Of a DNA stretch of 62,513 nt, positions 47,677 through 57,600 are shown in pieces. The stretch is taken from assembly GCF_030063195.1 (NCBI RefSeq), contig NZ_JASISS010000020.1, positions 1-62,513 of the forward strand, in the 5' to 3' direction. Source of the stretch: Cryobacterium sp. PH31-AA6 (GTDB lineage: Bacteria > Actinomycetota > Actinomycetes > Actinomycetales > Microbacteriaceae). The number at the start of each line of letters is the position of its first letter. Positions within the stretch are counted from its first letter, which is position 1. The translations under genes and the position numbers were made by a program. Below the pieces are notes generated by a model. The model made no database searches. It was not told the origin of the DNA and saw only the letters and a program-made list of their open reading frames with translations.

Positions 47677-48935
47677 GCCTCGCCGACATTCCCACCGCCC
47701 TGGACGCCCTGCGTCTGGGTAAACCGGTCATCGTCGCCGACGACGAGGGCCGGGAGAACGAGGGCGACGTGATCATCTCCGCCCAGATGGCCACGCAGGA
47801 GTGGCTGGCCTGGACCGTGCGGTACTCCTCCGGTTTCATCTGCGCCCCGATGACGAACGACCTCGCCGACAAGCTGGACCTGCCGGTGATGGTGCTGAAC
47901 AACGAGGACCCGCGCGGCACCAACTACACCGTGTCCGTCGACGCGGCTGACCGCCTCAGCACGGGGATCAGTGCCGCCGACCGCGCCCACACCCTGCGCG
48001 TGCTCGCCGACCCGGCATCCACGCCGTCGAGCCTGCACCGCCCCGGCCACATCATGCCGCTGCGTGCGATGGATGGCGGCGTGCGCGAACGCGACGGCCA
48101 CACCGAGGCCGCCGTCGACCTGATGAAGCTCGCGGGCCTCGTTCCCGTCGCCGGGATCTGCGAGATCGTCGCCGAGGACGGCGAGATGATGCGCCTGCCC
48201 GGCCTGCTGGAACTCGGCGAGCGCGAGGGTGTGCTCGTGATCACGATCAAGGATCTGATCGCCTACCTCCAGGAATTCCACTGTGACACGGACCTGCCGA
48301 CGGTCAGCCCGATCCTCGAATCCCCGCGGGTCGACTTCGAGGTGGAGACCACCGTGCCCACCCGCCATGGCCCCTTCGAGATTCGCGCCTACCGGGACCG
48401 GATGACCGGCGCCGACCACGTCGCCATCGTCTCGGGCACCCCGGTCGACGGCGCTCTGGTGCGGGTGCACTCGGAGTGCCTGACCGGAGAGGCGTTCGGC
48501 TCGCTCAAATGCGAGTGCGGGCCCCAACTGGATGCCGCACTCGAGACGATCCAGATGGAGGGTGGCATCGTCGTCTACCTGCGCGGACAGGAGGGGCGCG
48601 GCATCGGCCTGATCAACAAGCTGCGCGCCTACAAGCTGCAGGAGGACGGGCTGGACACGTTCGACGCGAACATCGCTCTCGGCCTGCCCGCCGACGCCCG
48701 CGACTACGGCGCGGCCACCGCCATCCTGCATCAGATGGGCATCTCCTCGGTGCGACTGCTGACCAACAACCCGGAGAAGCTGCGCCAGCTCGAGGCTCAC
48801 GGCGTGACCGTGACCGAACGCGTGCCGCTGATCGTCGGCGTCGGCAGTGACAACCAGAACTACCTGGCCGTGAAACGCGACCGGATGGGCCACCACATCG
48901 CCGACACCGAAATCCTGAAGGGCATCGCACTATGA
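47673..48935 (+). CDS. ribBA: bifunctional DHBP synthase / GTP cyclohydrolase II
   Basis: A 420-residue fusion supplying both riboflavin precursors. The N-terminal RibB half has [19 protein letters not shown] (metal-binding acidic loop), [16 protein letters not shown] and [12 protein letters not shown]. The C-terminal RibA half has [20 protein letters not shown] (zinc Cys), [20 protein letters not shown] and the terminal [22 protein letters not shown] 47673 overlaps ribE and the stop overlaps ribH (ATGA at 48932). Confidence 0.95.
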   Translation: MSLADIPTALDALRLGKPVIVADDEGRENEGDVIISAQMATQEWLAWTVRYSSGFICAPMTNDLADKLDLPVMVLNNEDPRGTNYTVSVDAADRLSTGISAADRAHTLRVLADPASTPSSLHRPGHIMPLRAMDGGVRERDGHTEAAVDLMKLAGLVPVAGICEIVAEDGEMMRLPGLLELGEREGVLVITIKDLIAYLQEFHCDTDLPTVSPILESPRVDFEVETTVPTRHGPFEIRAYRDRMTGADHVAIVSGTPVDGALVRVHSECLTGEAFGSLKCECGPQLDAALETIQMEGGIVVYLRGQEGRGIGLINKLRAYKLQEDGLDTFDANIALGLPADARDYGAATAILHQMGISSVRLLTNNPEKLRQLEAHGVTVTERVPLIVGVGSDNQNYLAVKRDRMGHHIADTEILKGIAL

Positions 48936-49414
48936 GCGGAGCAGGTTCACCCCAGATCACCGTCGACGGCACCGGGCTGAGGGTCGTGATCGTGGCCGGG
49001 CGCTGGCACGACGTGATCACCGACGGGCTGATCGCGGGCGCCACCCGGGTGCTCGAGGCCTCCGGCGCGAGCTTCAGCCTGGTGCGTGTGCCCGGCAGTT
49101 TCGAACTGCCGGTCGCCTGCAAGGTGGCACTGGAGAACGGGGCGGATGCCGTGGTCGCCCTCGGCGTCATCATCCGCGGCGGCACCCCGCACTTCGAATA
49201 CGTCTCCGCGGCGGCCACCGACGGGCTCACCCGGGTCGCCCTGGACACCGGCAAGCCCGTCGGCTTCGGCGTGCTCACCCTCGACGACGAGCAGCAGGGT
49301 CTCGACCGGGCCGGACTGCCCGGGTCGAAGGAAGACAAGGGCGAGGAAGCCGCGTCGGCCGCGATCGCGACCGCCCAGGTGCTGCGCACGCTCCGATCCG
49401 CCGCGGCCGGCTAG
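48932..49414 (+). CDS. ribH: 6,7-dimethyl-8-ribityllumazine synthase
   Basis: A 160-residue lumazine synthase. Marks: [20 protein letters not shown] (Trp stacking on substrate), [38 protein letters not shown] with the catalytic His, and [23 protein letters not shown] 48932 overlaps the ribBA stop. Last gene of the riboflavin operon; a long inverted repeat follows. Confidence 0.94.
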   Translation: MSGAGSPQITVDGTGLRVVIVAGRWHDVITDGLIAGATRVLEASGASFSLVRVPGSFELPVACKVALENGADAVVALGVIIRGGTPHFEYVSAAATDGLTRVALDTGKPVGFGVLTLDDEQQGLDRAGLPGSKEDKGEEAASAAIATAQVLRTLRSAAAG

Positions 49415-49418
49415 GAGC

Positions 49419-49566
49419 CTCGCGGCGCACCTTTGGGAATTCGGCGCACCGTAGAGCGCGCGCCACGATCGCCAAGCTGCGCCGCGAGAATCGGCCCGCG
49501 CCGACCCCGCCGGTGGTCGAGCGTGCCGCTGGTCGAGCTGGTCGAGCTGGTCGAGCTGGTCGAGAC
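49419..49566. repeat. inverted repeat plus 9-bp CTGGTCGAG tandem repeat behind ribH
   Basis: CTCGCGGCGCA (49419-49429) pairs perfectly with TGCGCCGCGAG (49478-49488), and pairing continues imperfectly inward over most of the 70-bp span. It is followed by four contiguous CTGGTCGAG units (about 49529-49564) ending in GGTCGAGACC, which is the dispersed GTCTCGAC repeat core in the opposite orientation. The block separates the convergent rib and ABC exporter operons and may terminate both. Confidence 0.75.
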
Positions 49567-49570
49567 CAGG

Positions 49571-50395
49571 TCAGTCGAGGAACAGGGTGCGCAGGCGGCG
49601 GGTCGTGAAGACCAGGCCGAGGAGAATCATCACCAGGTAATAGAGCACATGCCAGAGCATGCCCAGGTTGACCTGCCCGGTGGTCAGGCCGCGCACGAGC
49701 TCGACCCCGTGCCAGAGCGGGAGCGTCTGGATGACGAACTGGACGGGCTGCGGGTAGACGCTCAGCGGGTAGAACGTGGCCGAGAACAAGAACATCGGCA
49801 GCAAAAGGAACGTGATCCAGTCCATCTGCTGGAACGTCTTCATGAAGCTCGTCACGGCCATCCCCACGCTCGCGAAGCCGAACGCGATCAGCAGCACGGC
49901 CGGCAGGGCCAGCAGCGCCCACCAGGACAGGTTCAGCCCGAGCGACTGCATCACGACCAGGAAGCCGGTGGCGTAGAGCGCCCCGCGCAGCAGGGCCAGC
50001 GAGATTTCGCCGAGCGCGACATCGAGCGGGCCGAGCGACGTGGACAACATGCCCTCGTAGAGCTTCGCGAACTGCATTTTGAAGAACACGTTCCAGGTGG
50101 AGTCGTAGATGGCGCCGTTCATGGCGGCCACCGCCAACAGTGCCGGCGCGATGAACGCGGCGTAAGCCACCTCCTGGCCTGACTCGGTCGTGATCGTACC
50201 GACCAGGGAGCCCAGGCCGAGGCCCATCGAGAGCAGGTAGAAGATCGGCTCGAAGAAGCCGCTGACCACGACCAGCCAGTTGGTACTCCTCGTCGCCTGC
50301 CAGCCCCGGAGCATGACGCTGCGCGCGTTGCCGGCGTAGAGCGCGCCGAGCGGGCGGGGTGCTGCGGCATCCGTTCGTAAATCCGGGCCGGTCAT
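49571..50395 (-). CDS. ABC-2 type exporter permease B
   Basis: A 274-residue six-helix permease. It has the ABC-2 signature region NWLVVVSGFFEPIFYLLSMG at the first helix, YDSTWNVFFKMQFAKLYEGM in the connector (as in NodJ/DrrB-type permeases), and FLLLPMFLFSATFYPLSVYP with the LPLWHGVELVRGL segment. ATG 50395 overlaps the stop of permease A (ATGA). Substrate unknown; the NodJ/DrrB resemblance suggests lipid, saccharide or drug export. Confidence 0.88.
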   Translation of the reverse strand: MTGPDLRTDAAAPRPLGALYAGNARSVMLRGWQATRSTNWLVVVSGFFEPIFYLLSMGLGLGSLVGTITTESGQEVAYAAFIAPALLAVAAMNGAIYDSTWNVFFKMQFAKLYEGMLSTSLGPLDVALGEISLALLRGALYATGFLVVMQSLGLNLSWWALLALPAVLLIAFGFASVGMAVTSFMKTFQQMDWITFLLLPMFLFSATFYPLSVYPQPVQFVIQTLPLWHGVELVRGLTTGQVNLGMLWHVLYYLVMILLGLVFTTRRLRTLFLD

Positions 50396-51297
50396 TTGTT
50401 CAGCCGCCTGGCCGTGATGCTCCGCGCAGCAGCCCAGCCGAAGGCGAGCAGGACCGCCAGGTAGAGCACGTGCAGCACGCTCAGCCAGAGCGGTTCGCTC
50501 CCGCCGTAGGCGAACACCCGGGCAAGCTCGGTGCCGTGCCAGAGCGGGGAGATCCAGCCGATCCACTGCAGCCAGATCGGCAGCACGCCGAGCGGGAAGA
50601 AGGTTCCGGAGAACAGCGTCATCGGCAGGATGATGAGGCGCATCACCATGGCCAGCTGACCGGTGTCCTCGGTGAGGGTGGCCGCGTATGCCATCAACAG
50701 GGTGCCGAAGCCGAGGCCGGTGAGCAAGGCGACGCCAACGGCGATGAACCCGGCCCCCGACGGGACGGCGCCGAACAGCACCATGAATGCGTAGAAGATT
50801 CCGCAGGCGACGAACATGCGCACGGCCACCGCGATGACGATGCCGTTGATGATCTGGCCCGGCTGGATCGGGGCGGCGTTCATGGCGAAGAACACCGGGT
50901 TCCATTTGAAGCCGAGCATGATCGGGTAGGTGAACTCTTCAGTCGCCACGGCGATCGCCGCGCTGCAGAGGAGGGCGGGTGCGACGAAGGCCAGGTAGCT
51001 GACCCCGCCCACGGCATCCGTGCCCAGGTTGGCGTCGACGAGGGTGGCCAGGCCAACCCCCATCGCGTAGAGGTAGATGATCGGGTTGCCGAACGCGGTC
51101 ACGACTACCGTCTGCGCGTAGGCACGCAGCGACAGGAAACGGTGCTCGGCCACATACCAGGAGCCCCAGCGTCGGATGCGCCGGGTGGAGCGGATGGCCC
51201 GGTCCCCGACGGAGCCCGGCGCCGGGGTGATCTCGCCCTGGCCCGGGTCACCCCGACGGGCACTTGTGGGCACGGTGCCTTGCGGATCGGCGCTCAT
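50392..51297 (-). CDS. ABC-2 type exporter permease A
   Basis: A 301-residue paralogue of the following permease, with a longer charged N-terminus (about 50 residues) before the first helix. Marks: TAFGNPIIYLYAMGVGLATL, FTYPIMLGFKWNPVFFAMNA, LPMTLFSGTFFPLGVLPIWL and ISPLWHGTELARVF. ATG 51297 overlaps the ATPase stop (ATGA); the open frame continues upstream through the ATPase gene but is not used. The two permeases form a heterodimer with the ATPase. Confidence 0.88.
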   Translation of the reverse strand: MSADPQGTVPTSARRGDPGQGEITPAPGSVGDRAIRSTRRIRRWGSWYVAEHRFLSLRAYAQTVVVTAFGNPIIYLYAMGVGLATLVDANLGTDAVGGVSYLAFVAPALLCSAAIAVATEEFTYPIMLGFKWNPVFFAMNAAPIQPGQIINGIVIAVAVRMFVACGIFYAFMVLFGAVPSGAGFIAVGVALLTGLGFGTLLMAYAATLTEDTGQLAMVMRLIILPMTLFSGTFFPLGVLPIWLQWIGWISPLWHGTELARVFAYGGSEPLWLSVLHVLYLAVLLAFGWAAARSITARRLNK

Positions 51298-52220
51298 TCG
51301 ATCAGGGTCCGTCCGGTCAGCCGCAGGAACACGTCTTCCAGGCTGGAGCGCCGCACCAGACTGGTGATCGGGGTGAGACCGGCCTCCACGATGCGCACCA
51401 GCTCGGACTCGCCGTTCTCGCTGTAGATCAGGATGCGGTCGGGCAGCACCTCGATCCGGTCGCCCATTCCGGCGATCCGCCCGGCGACCTCGGCGTTGAG
51501 ATCGGAACCGAAGCGCAGCTCCAGCACTTCCCGGGACGAGTACCGACGGATCAGCTCCACGGGTGCGCCCTCGGCCATGATGACACCCTTGTCGACGACG
51601 ACCAGGCGGTCGCAGAGCTGCTCGGCCTCGTCCATGTAGTGGGTGGTGAGCAGCAGGGTCGTGCCCTGTTCCTTGAGCCGGAACAGCCTGTCCCAAAGGA
51701 TGTGCCTGGCCTGCGGGTCGAGTCCGGTGGTCGGCTCGTCGAGCAGCAGAATACTCGGATCGTTGATCAACGCCCGCGCGATGGTGAGACGCCGTTTCAT
51801 GCCCCCGGACAGCGCGTCCACCTTGGACTTCGCCTTGTCGGTCAGTTGCGCGAACTCGAGAAGCTCGTCTGCCCGGCGTGCCACCTGGGCGCGGGGAAGA
51901 CCGAAGTACCGGCCGTAGACGAGCAGGTTCTCCCGAACTCGCAACTCGGTGTCGAGGTTGTCGGCCTGCGGCACCACGCCGAGGCGCGACCGGATCTCCG
52001 GTCCGTGCCGGTCGGGGTCCATCCCCAGGATGCTGAGGCTGCCGGCCGTGCGCGTGGACACCGCGCCGACCATACGCATGGTCGTCGATTTGCCCGCACC
52101 GTTGGGACCGAGCAGGCCGAACGACTCGCCGGCGGCAACCTCGAACGAGACGCCGTCGACTGCGGCGAATTCCTTGTATTTCTTGACGAGGTTCTCGGCG
52201 ACAATCACAGGCTCCGGCAC
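51294..52220 (-). CDS. ABC-2 type exporter ATPase (NodI/DrrA-like)
   Basis: A 308-residue ATP-binding subunit. Walker A GLLGPNGAGKSTTMRMVG, Q loop GVVPQADNLD, signature ALSGGMKRRLTIARAL, Walker B ILLLDEPTTGLDPQ, switch His in LLTTHYMDEA. A C-terminal DUF4162-like extension (about 230-308) ends in SLEDVFLRLTGRTL. GTG 52220 has GGGGAA four bases upstream; the frame stays open for over 1.8 kb more, but that part lies opposite the divergent exporter gene and has repetitive composition. First gene of a three-gene exporter operon. Confidence 0.92.
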   Translation of the reverse strand: MPEPVIVAENLVKKYKEFAAVDGVSFEVAAGESFGLLGPNGAGKSTTMRMVGAVSTRTAGSLSILGMDPDRHGPEIRSRLGVVPQADNLDTELRVRENLLVYGRYFGLPRAQVARRADELLEFAQLTDKAKSKVDALSGGMKRRLTIARALINDPSILLLDEPTTGLDPQARHILWDRLFRLKEQGTTLLLTTHYMDEAEQLCDRLVVVDKGVIMAEGAPVELIRRYSSREVLELRFGSDLNAEVAGRIAGMGDRIEVLPDRILIYSENGESELVRIVEAGLTPITSLVRRSSLEDVFLRLTGRTLIE

Positions 52221-52277
52221 AGTTCCCCACTGTAGACGGAACGACCCACACCCGTTCGTTGCGGTTAAGCTCAGTTG

Positions 52278-54572
52278 GTGAGTACCCCGACCAGCAGCAC
52301 CAGCAGCACGAGCAGCACCAGCAGAGCCGGCACCCCCGGACGCGCCACCCCGACCAGGCCGAGGGCCAGGTTCGGCCGGACGGGGCGTCGCGGCGACGCA
52401 TCCGGACCCCGCGCGAAGTTCAGCCAGCTCCTTCCCTACTTTCTCGAGCACAAGCGCGTGCTCGGCTTCGTCATCGTGCTGAGCATCCTCGGCGCGCTGG
52501 CCAGCCTCGCCCAGCCGCTTCTCGTCAGCCAGGTGATCACGGTCGTGCAGAAGAACGAGCCGCTCGGCACGCTCGTCTGGGGACTGATCGCGCTCGTCGT
52601 CGTCTCCGGGCTGATCAGCGGCTACCAGCACTACCTGCTGCAGCGCACGGGCGAGGGCGTGGTGCTCTCCAGCCGCCGCAAACTGATCGGCCGGATGCTC
52701 CGCCTCCCGATCAGCGAATTCGACACCCGCCGCACCGGTGACCTCGTCTCCCGGGTCGGCTCGGACACCACGCTGCTGCGCGCGGTGCTCACTCAGGGCC
52801 TCGTCGAGGCGATCGGCGGGTCGCTCACCTTCGTCGGCGCGCTGATCGCGATGCTCATCATCGACCCCGTGCTGCTCGGACTGACCGTGCTGGTGATCGC
52901 GGCATCCGTCGTCACCGTGACCCTGTTGTCCCAGCGGATCCGGGTGGCCAGCCTCGCGGCCCAGGTCAAGGTCGGCGACCTGGCCGCCAGTGTCGAACGC
53001 GCCATCAGCGCTGTGCGCACGGTACGCGCCTCGAACGCGACCGACCGGGAGATCGCCGCCGTGGAGGAGGACGCCGTCGGCGCGTGGAAGATGGGCATCC
53101 AGGTCGCGAAGATTTCCGCCCTGGTCGTGCCGATCGCCGGAATCGCCATGCAGGTGTCCTTCCTCGTCGTGCTCGGCGTCGGGGGATTCCGGGTGGCGAG
53201 CGGCAGCATCACGGTCGCGAACCTGATCGCGTTCATCCTGTTCCTGTTCCTGATGATCGTGCCGCTCGGCCAGGCCTTCGGGGCGATCACCTCCGTGAAT
53301 TCCGCGCTCGGCGCCCTCGGCCGGATCCAGGAGATCATCGACCTGCCCGCCGAGGACCAGTTCGACCGCGACATCGCGCCGCTGGCGATCACGGTCGGCG
53401 CCGCCAATGAGTCCGTGCGACCGGATGCGCCCGCGATCTCCTTCGAGGACGTGCACTTCGGTTACGCCGTTCCGCCGGAGGTCGAGCCCGATGCCGCCCC
53501 GGTCAAGACCGCGGTCGATATTCCGTCGGTGCTCGAGACCATCGTGGTCGCCCCCGCCGTGATCGAATCCGTGCTCGCCGAACCTGACCTGCTCGAGGCC
53601 GACCTTGCGGCAACGGACGCGGCCGACGCGGCAGTCGTCGCCGCGGCGCTGGCTGCCCTGGACGCAGCGGCCGGCCCGGATTCCGGCACGCACCGGCTGC
53701 CGACCGCCGCTGACCTGTTCGCGACGGTGCCGCCCGATTCCGATTCCGACGCCGCGGCCCCGCCGGCCGCCGCGACCCCGCCGGCCGCCGCGACCCCGCC
53801 GGCCGCCGCGACCCCGCCGGCCGCCGCGGCCGAGCAGGCCACCGCGACCGCGACCGCGACCGCGACCGGTTCGGCGACGGCAGCCGCACCGCGGCCGGTG
53901 CTCAGCGGGGTCTCGTTCAGCGCCCCACGCGGGCTCCGCACCGCCCTGGTCGGACCATCCGGCGCCGGCAAGAGCACGATTCTCGCCCTGATCGAACGGT
54001 TCTACGACCCGAACGCCGGCGTCGTGCGCCTGGGCGGGCTGGACATCCGTACCCTCGACCGCACGGCCCTGCGCTCCCAAATCGGCTACGTCGAGCAGGA
54101 TGCGCCCGTGCTCGCCGGGTCGCTGCGCGACAACCTCACCCTGGCGACGCCGAACGCCACGGATGAGGAGTGCATCGCCGTGCTGCAGGCCGTCAACCTC
54201 GGCGAGGTGCTCGACCGTGACCCCGCCGGGCTCGGCGCGGCGGTCGGCGAGTCGGGGGTCATGCTCTCCGGTGGGGAGCGCCAGCGCCTCGCGATCGCCA
54301 GGGCGCTGCTCGCGGCACCGCCTATCCTGCTACTGGACGAATCCACGTCGAGCCTCGACGGGGTCAACGAGCAGATGATGCGCGCCGCGATCGACGCCGT
54401 CGCCGTGAACCGCACCCTGATCGTCATCGCACACCGCCTCTCGACCGTCGTCGACTCCGACCAGATCGTGGTGCTCGACCACGGCCGGGTCATCGGTACC
54501 GGCACGCACTCCGAGCTCGTCGCATCCACCCCCCTCTACCGCGAACTGGCCAAACACCAACTCCTCGTCTAA
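52278..54572 (+). CDS. ABC exporter, fused membrane and ATPase domains, with Ala/Pro-rich insertion in the ATPase
   Basis: A 764-residue type IV half-transporter. Residues 1-40 are Ser/Thr-rich (STSSTSSTS from 9-bp repeats). The six-helix membrane domain runs to about 330, with FDTRRTGDLVSRVGSDTTLL as the typical coupling region. The ATPase opens with AISFEDVHFGYA (A-loop Tyr396), then about 135 extra residues rich in Ala, Pro, Asp and Thr (TPPAAA repeats, TATATATA), before VLSGVSF (541). Walker A GPSGAGKST (559), signature MLSGGERQRLAIARALL, Walker B ILLLDESTSSLD and the His switch VIAHRLS look intact. Start GTG 52278 (TTG 52275 possible). Substrate unknown. Confidence 0.88.
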   Translation: MSTPTSSTSSTSSTSRAGTPGRATPTRPRARFGRTGRRGDASGPRAKFSQLLPYFLEHKRVLGFVIVLSILGALASLAQPLLVSQVITVVQKNEPLGTLVWGLIALVVVSGLISGYQHYLLQRTGEGVVLSSRRKLIGRMLRLPISEFDTRRTGDLVSRVGSDTTLLRAVLTQGLVEAIGGSLTFVGALIAMLIIDPVLLGLTVLVIAASVVTVTLLSQRIRVASLAAQVKVGDLAASVERAISAVRTVRASNATDREIAAVEEDAVGAWKMGIQVAKISALVVPIAGIAMQVSFLVVLGVGGFRVASGSITVANLIAFILFLFLMIVPLGQAFGAITSVNSALGALGRIQEIIDLPAEDQFDRDIAPLAITVGAANESVRPDAPAISFEDVHFGYAVPPEVEPDAAPVKTAVDIPSVLETIVVAPAVIESVLAEPDLLEADLAATDAADAAVVAAALAALDAAAGPDSGTHRLPTAADLFATVPPDSDSDAAAPPAAATPPAAATPPAAATPPAAAAEQATATATATATGSATAAAPRPVLSGVSFSAPRGLRTALVGPSGAGKSTILALIERFYDPNAGVVRLGGLDIRTLDRTALRSQIGYVEQDAPVLAGSLRDNLTLATPNATDEECIAVLQAVNLGEVLDRDPAGLGAAVGESGVMLSGGERQRLAIARALLAAPPILLLDESTSSLDGVNEQMMRAAIDAVAVNRTLIVIAHRLSTVVDSDQIVVLDHGRVIGTGTHSELVASTPLYRELAKHQLLV
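53757..53868 (+). repeat. in-frame tandem repeats inside the ABC exporter gene
   Basis: Four 18-bp units (CCCCGCCGGCCGCCGCGA type) from about 53758 to 53829 encode the TPPAAA repeats, followed by GCGACC hexamers at about 53841-53867 encoding alternating Thr-Ala. Both periods are multiples of three, so slippage would change length without breaking the frame. Confidence 0.92.
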
Positions 54573-54586
54573 CCCCCTCCCCCATT

Positions 54587-54647
54587 CGCGAGAGTGCACT
54601 TTTCGCCCCTTCACGAGGTCCATGGGGGCGAAAAGTGCACTCTCGCG
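54587..54647. repeat. 61-bp palindromic repeat with 23-bp perfect arms
   Basis: Arm 54587-54609 (starting CGCGAGAGTGCACTTTTCGC) is exactly complementary to 54625-54647; the loop is 15 bases and contains CACGAGGTCCAT. It lies between two convergent stops (54572 and 54662). A related half begins at 62474 (CGCGAAAGTGCAGTTTTGGC), matching at about 20 of 23 arm positions. So it is a dispersed element rather than a simple terminator, although it could end transcription too. Confidence 0.9.
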
Positions 54648-54661
54648 CAACCGATGCGGGG

Positions 54662-57600
54662 TCAGCGGGCGAAGCGGAGGGTGACGAGCTGGAAGGGGCG
54701 CAGCTCGAGGAGCAACGTGTCGCCCTCGGCCATCAGGGTGGCGCGCGGCTCTGCGAGCGGGCGTTCCAGCAGGTCGGTCTCGATGACGCCCGTCGCGTCG
54801 AACCGACGGATGACCCGCGCCGTCGACCGGCTGCCGTGCGCCTCGTAGAGCCGCACCACGACATCCCCGCTGCGGTCCTCCGCGAGTTTGACGGCCTCGA
54901 TCACGACCGCGGGATTGTCGACCTCGAACAAGGGGCCGATCCGGTCGGCGGCAACCCCGTGCACGGTCCGCAACGGCAGGTTGAGCCGGTACCCCTCGGC
55001 GACCGCGTCGGCGATATCGGCACCCAGCCGCACCGACACCCGCAGCTCGTGCGAACCCTGGTCGGCCGTCGGGTCGGGGAACACCGCCGCGCGCAGCAGA
55101 GAGAGGCGCACGGTCGTCGTGGGGCGGCCGGCGGCATCCGTGGTCCTGGTGATGTCGTGGCCGTAGGTGGAGTCGTTGGCCACCGCCACGCCGTAGCCCG
55201 GCTCTCCGACGTGCACCCAGCGGTGCGCGCAGGTCTCGAACCGGGCCGCGTCCCAGGACGTGTTGGTGTGAGTGGCCCGGTAGACGTGGCCGAACTGGAT
55301 CTCGGAGGCCGCGCGTTCGGCGAGCAGGTCGAGCGGGAACGCCAGTTTGAGCAGCTTCTGCCGCTCGTGCCAGTCGATGTCGAAGGCGAGATCGACCGAT
55401 GGGGACCCGGCGGCCAGAGTGATCTCCTGGACCAGGCGCGATGCGCCGAACGACCGCACCACGCGCACTCCTACCAGAGCCGGAGTGTCGACGAAGACCT
55501 CGACCGACTCCGTGCCGGTGAGCTCGGTGACGTTTCGCAGGTAGTGGTCGTCGAGGTCCCAGGCGTCCCACTGGGTGGGAGTGTCCCGGTGCAATTGGAG
55601 CAGGTTGCCGCGTCGGCCCTCCGGGACCAGCTCGCGGTCGGCGGCCAGGTCGCGCACCGAGGGGAACAGCCCGTCGGCGTCAACGGTGACGGCGACGAGG
55701 CCGTTGGCCAACACGATGCCCGCGGGCCTGCGCTCGATCGACGCTCCGGTGCCCGCCGAACGGGCACGACGGCCCAACCCTGTACTGGCCGTGGCACCGT
55801 TGCCGGCGCCGTCGCCCGGCGTTGAAACCGCGCCGAGGGCCGGGACGCCACCCAGCTCGTAGGGGCCGGCGTTCAGCGTGAGCGACTGCTCGCCGGGGCT
55901 GGCGAGCGCCGTCACCGAGGTCCCGATCAGGCCGTTCAGCGTTCGGGCCACCTCCGCGTAGTTGCGTTCGGCCTCGCGGTGCACCCAGGCAATGGACGTG
56001 CCGGGCAGGATATCGTGGAACTGCTGCAGCAGCACCGTGCGCCAAGTCTCCTCCAGCGTGTCATACGGGTACTCGGCGGCCCCCCTCACTGCGGCGGCGG
56101 TCGCCCAGAGTTCGGCCTCCCGCAGCAGGTGCTCGCTGCGGCGGTTGCCCCGCTTGGTGCGCGCCTGCGATGTGTAGGTGCCGCGATGGAACTCGAGGTA
56201 GAGTTCCCCGGACCACACGGGCGGGTCCGGATACTCGGCCTCGGCGGTTTCGAAGAAGCGTCGCGGGGTGGACAGTTCCACCCGCGGCGAGCCCTCCAGC
56301 GAGCGGGTGCGATGGGCGGCGGCGATCATTTCCCCCGTTGGACCGCCGCCACCGTCCCCCCACCCGAATGGCACCAGCGACGTGTTGGCCGTCCCCTTTT
56401 CGGCATACTGACGCTCCGCTAATGCCAGCTCCTCCCCGGACAACTCCGCGTTATACGTGTCGACCGGGGGGAAGTGTGTGAAAATCCGGGTGCCGTCGAT
56501 CCCTTCCCAACGGAAGGTGTGGTGCGGCATCCGGTTTGTTTCGTTCCAGGAGATCTTTTGGGTCAGAAACCAGCGGGAACCGGCGGCCGCCACGATCTGC
56601 GGCAGCGCCGCCGAATAGCCGAACGAGTCGGGCAACCAGACCTCGAGCGGCTCGACGCCGAATTCTTCCATGAAGAACCGTTTGCCGGCCACGAACTGGC
56701 GGGCGAGCGCCTCCCCGCCGGGCATGTTCGTGTCGGACTCCACCCACATCCCGCCGACCGGAACGAAGCTGCCAGCGGTGATGGCCGCCCTAACCCGTTC
56801 GAATAGCTCCGGGTAGGACTCCTTGAGCCAGGCGTACTGCTGGGCGGATGAGGCCGCGAACGCGAAGTCCTCGTTCTGCTCGATCAGGTGCAGCACGTTG
56901 GAGAAGGTGCGCGCCACCTTGCGGACAGTCTCTCTGACCGGCCAGAGCCAAGCGCTGTCGATGTGCGCATGACCGACCGCGTGCAGGCGGTGGGAGCTCG
57001 CGTTGGCAGGGCTGGCGAGCACCCCCGTGAGGGCCTTGCGGCCGGCGGATGCCGTGCCGGCTACGTCGTGCGGGTCCATGGTGTCGATGCAGCACTCGAG
57101 CGCTCGCAGGATCTCCGCGCGCCTGGGCTGGGACGTCGGCAGTTCACGCAGCAACCCCTCGAGGGTCCAGAAGTCCGCCACGAGTTCCCACACGGTCTGG
57201 TCTCGCAAGGCCAGGTCGACGCGGCGCAGCCGGTAGATCGGATCGGTCCCGGCGGTGGCCAGGTCGCCGCGCTCGGTCGGAACGAAGGTCCAGTTCGCCG
57301 TGACATCCGGGTTCGACGCGGCCTCGATGTAGAAGTCGACCCTCTCCCCCGGCCCGGCCTTCACGGGCACGGCCTGGTTTCGGGGTTCGATCGCCTTGAG
57401 GACGACCCCATCGGGCGACCAGGCCAGTCCCTCGGCCTGGAAACCGGGCGCCGTCGAACTGAACCCCAGGTCGACGACGGCCTCCGGCCGTAGCAGCGCA
57501 CCCGTGGGCCAGTCGACCGGGACGGTCCCGGATACGTGGAGCCAGGTGGTGCCCCACGGGCACCCCCAGGCCCGACCGGTCTCGAACGGTTCAAACGGCT

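Noticed and set aside
52221..54080. Upstream extension of the ABC-2 ATPase frame to 928 residues
   Set aside because: The extra part is antisense to the divergent ABC exporter, is Gly/Arg/Asp-rich, and the ATPase domain begins right at GTG 52220.
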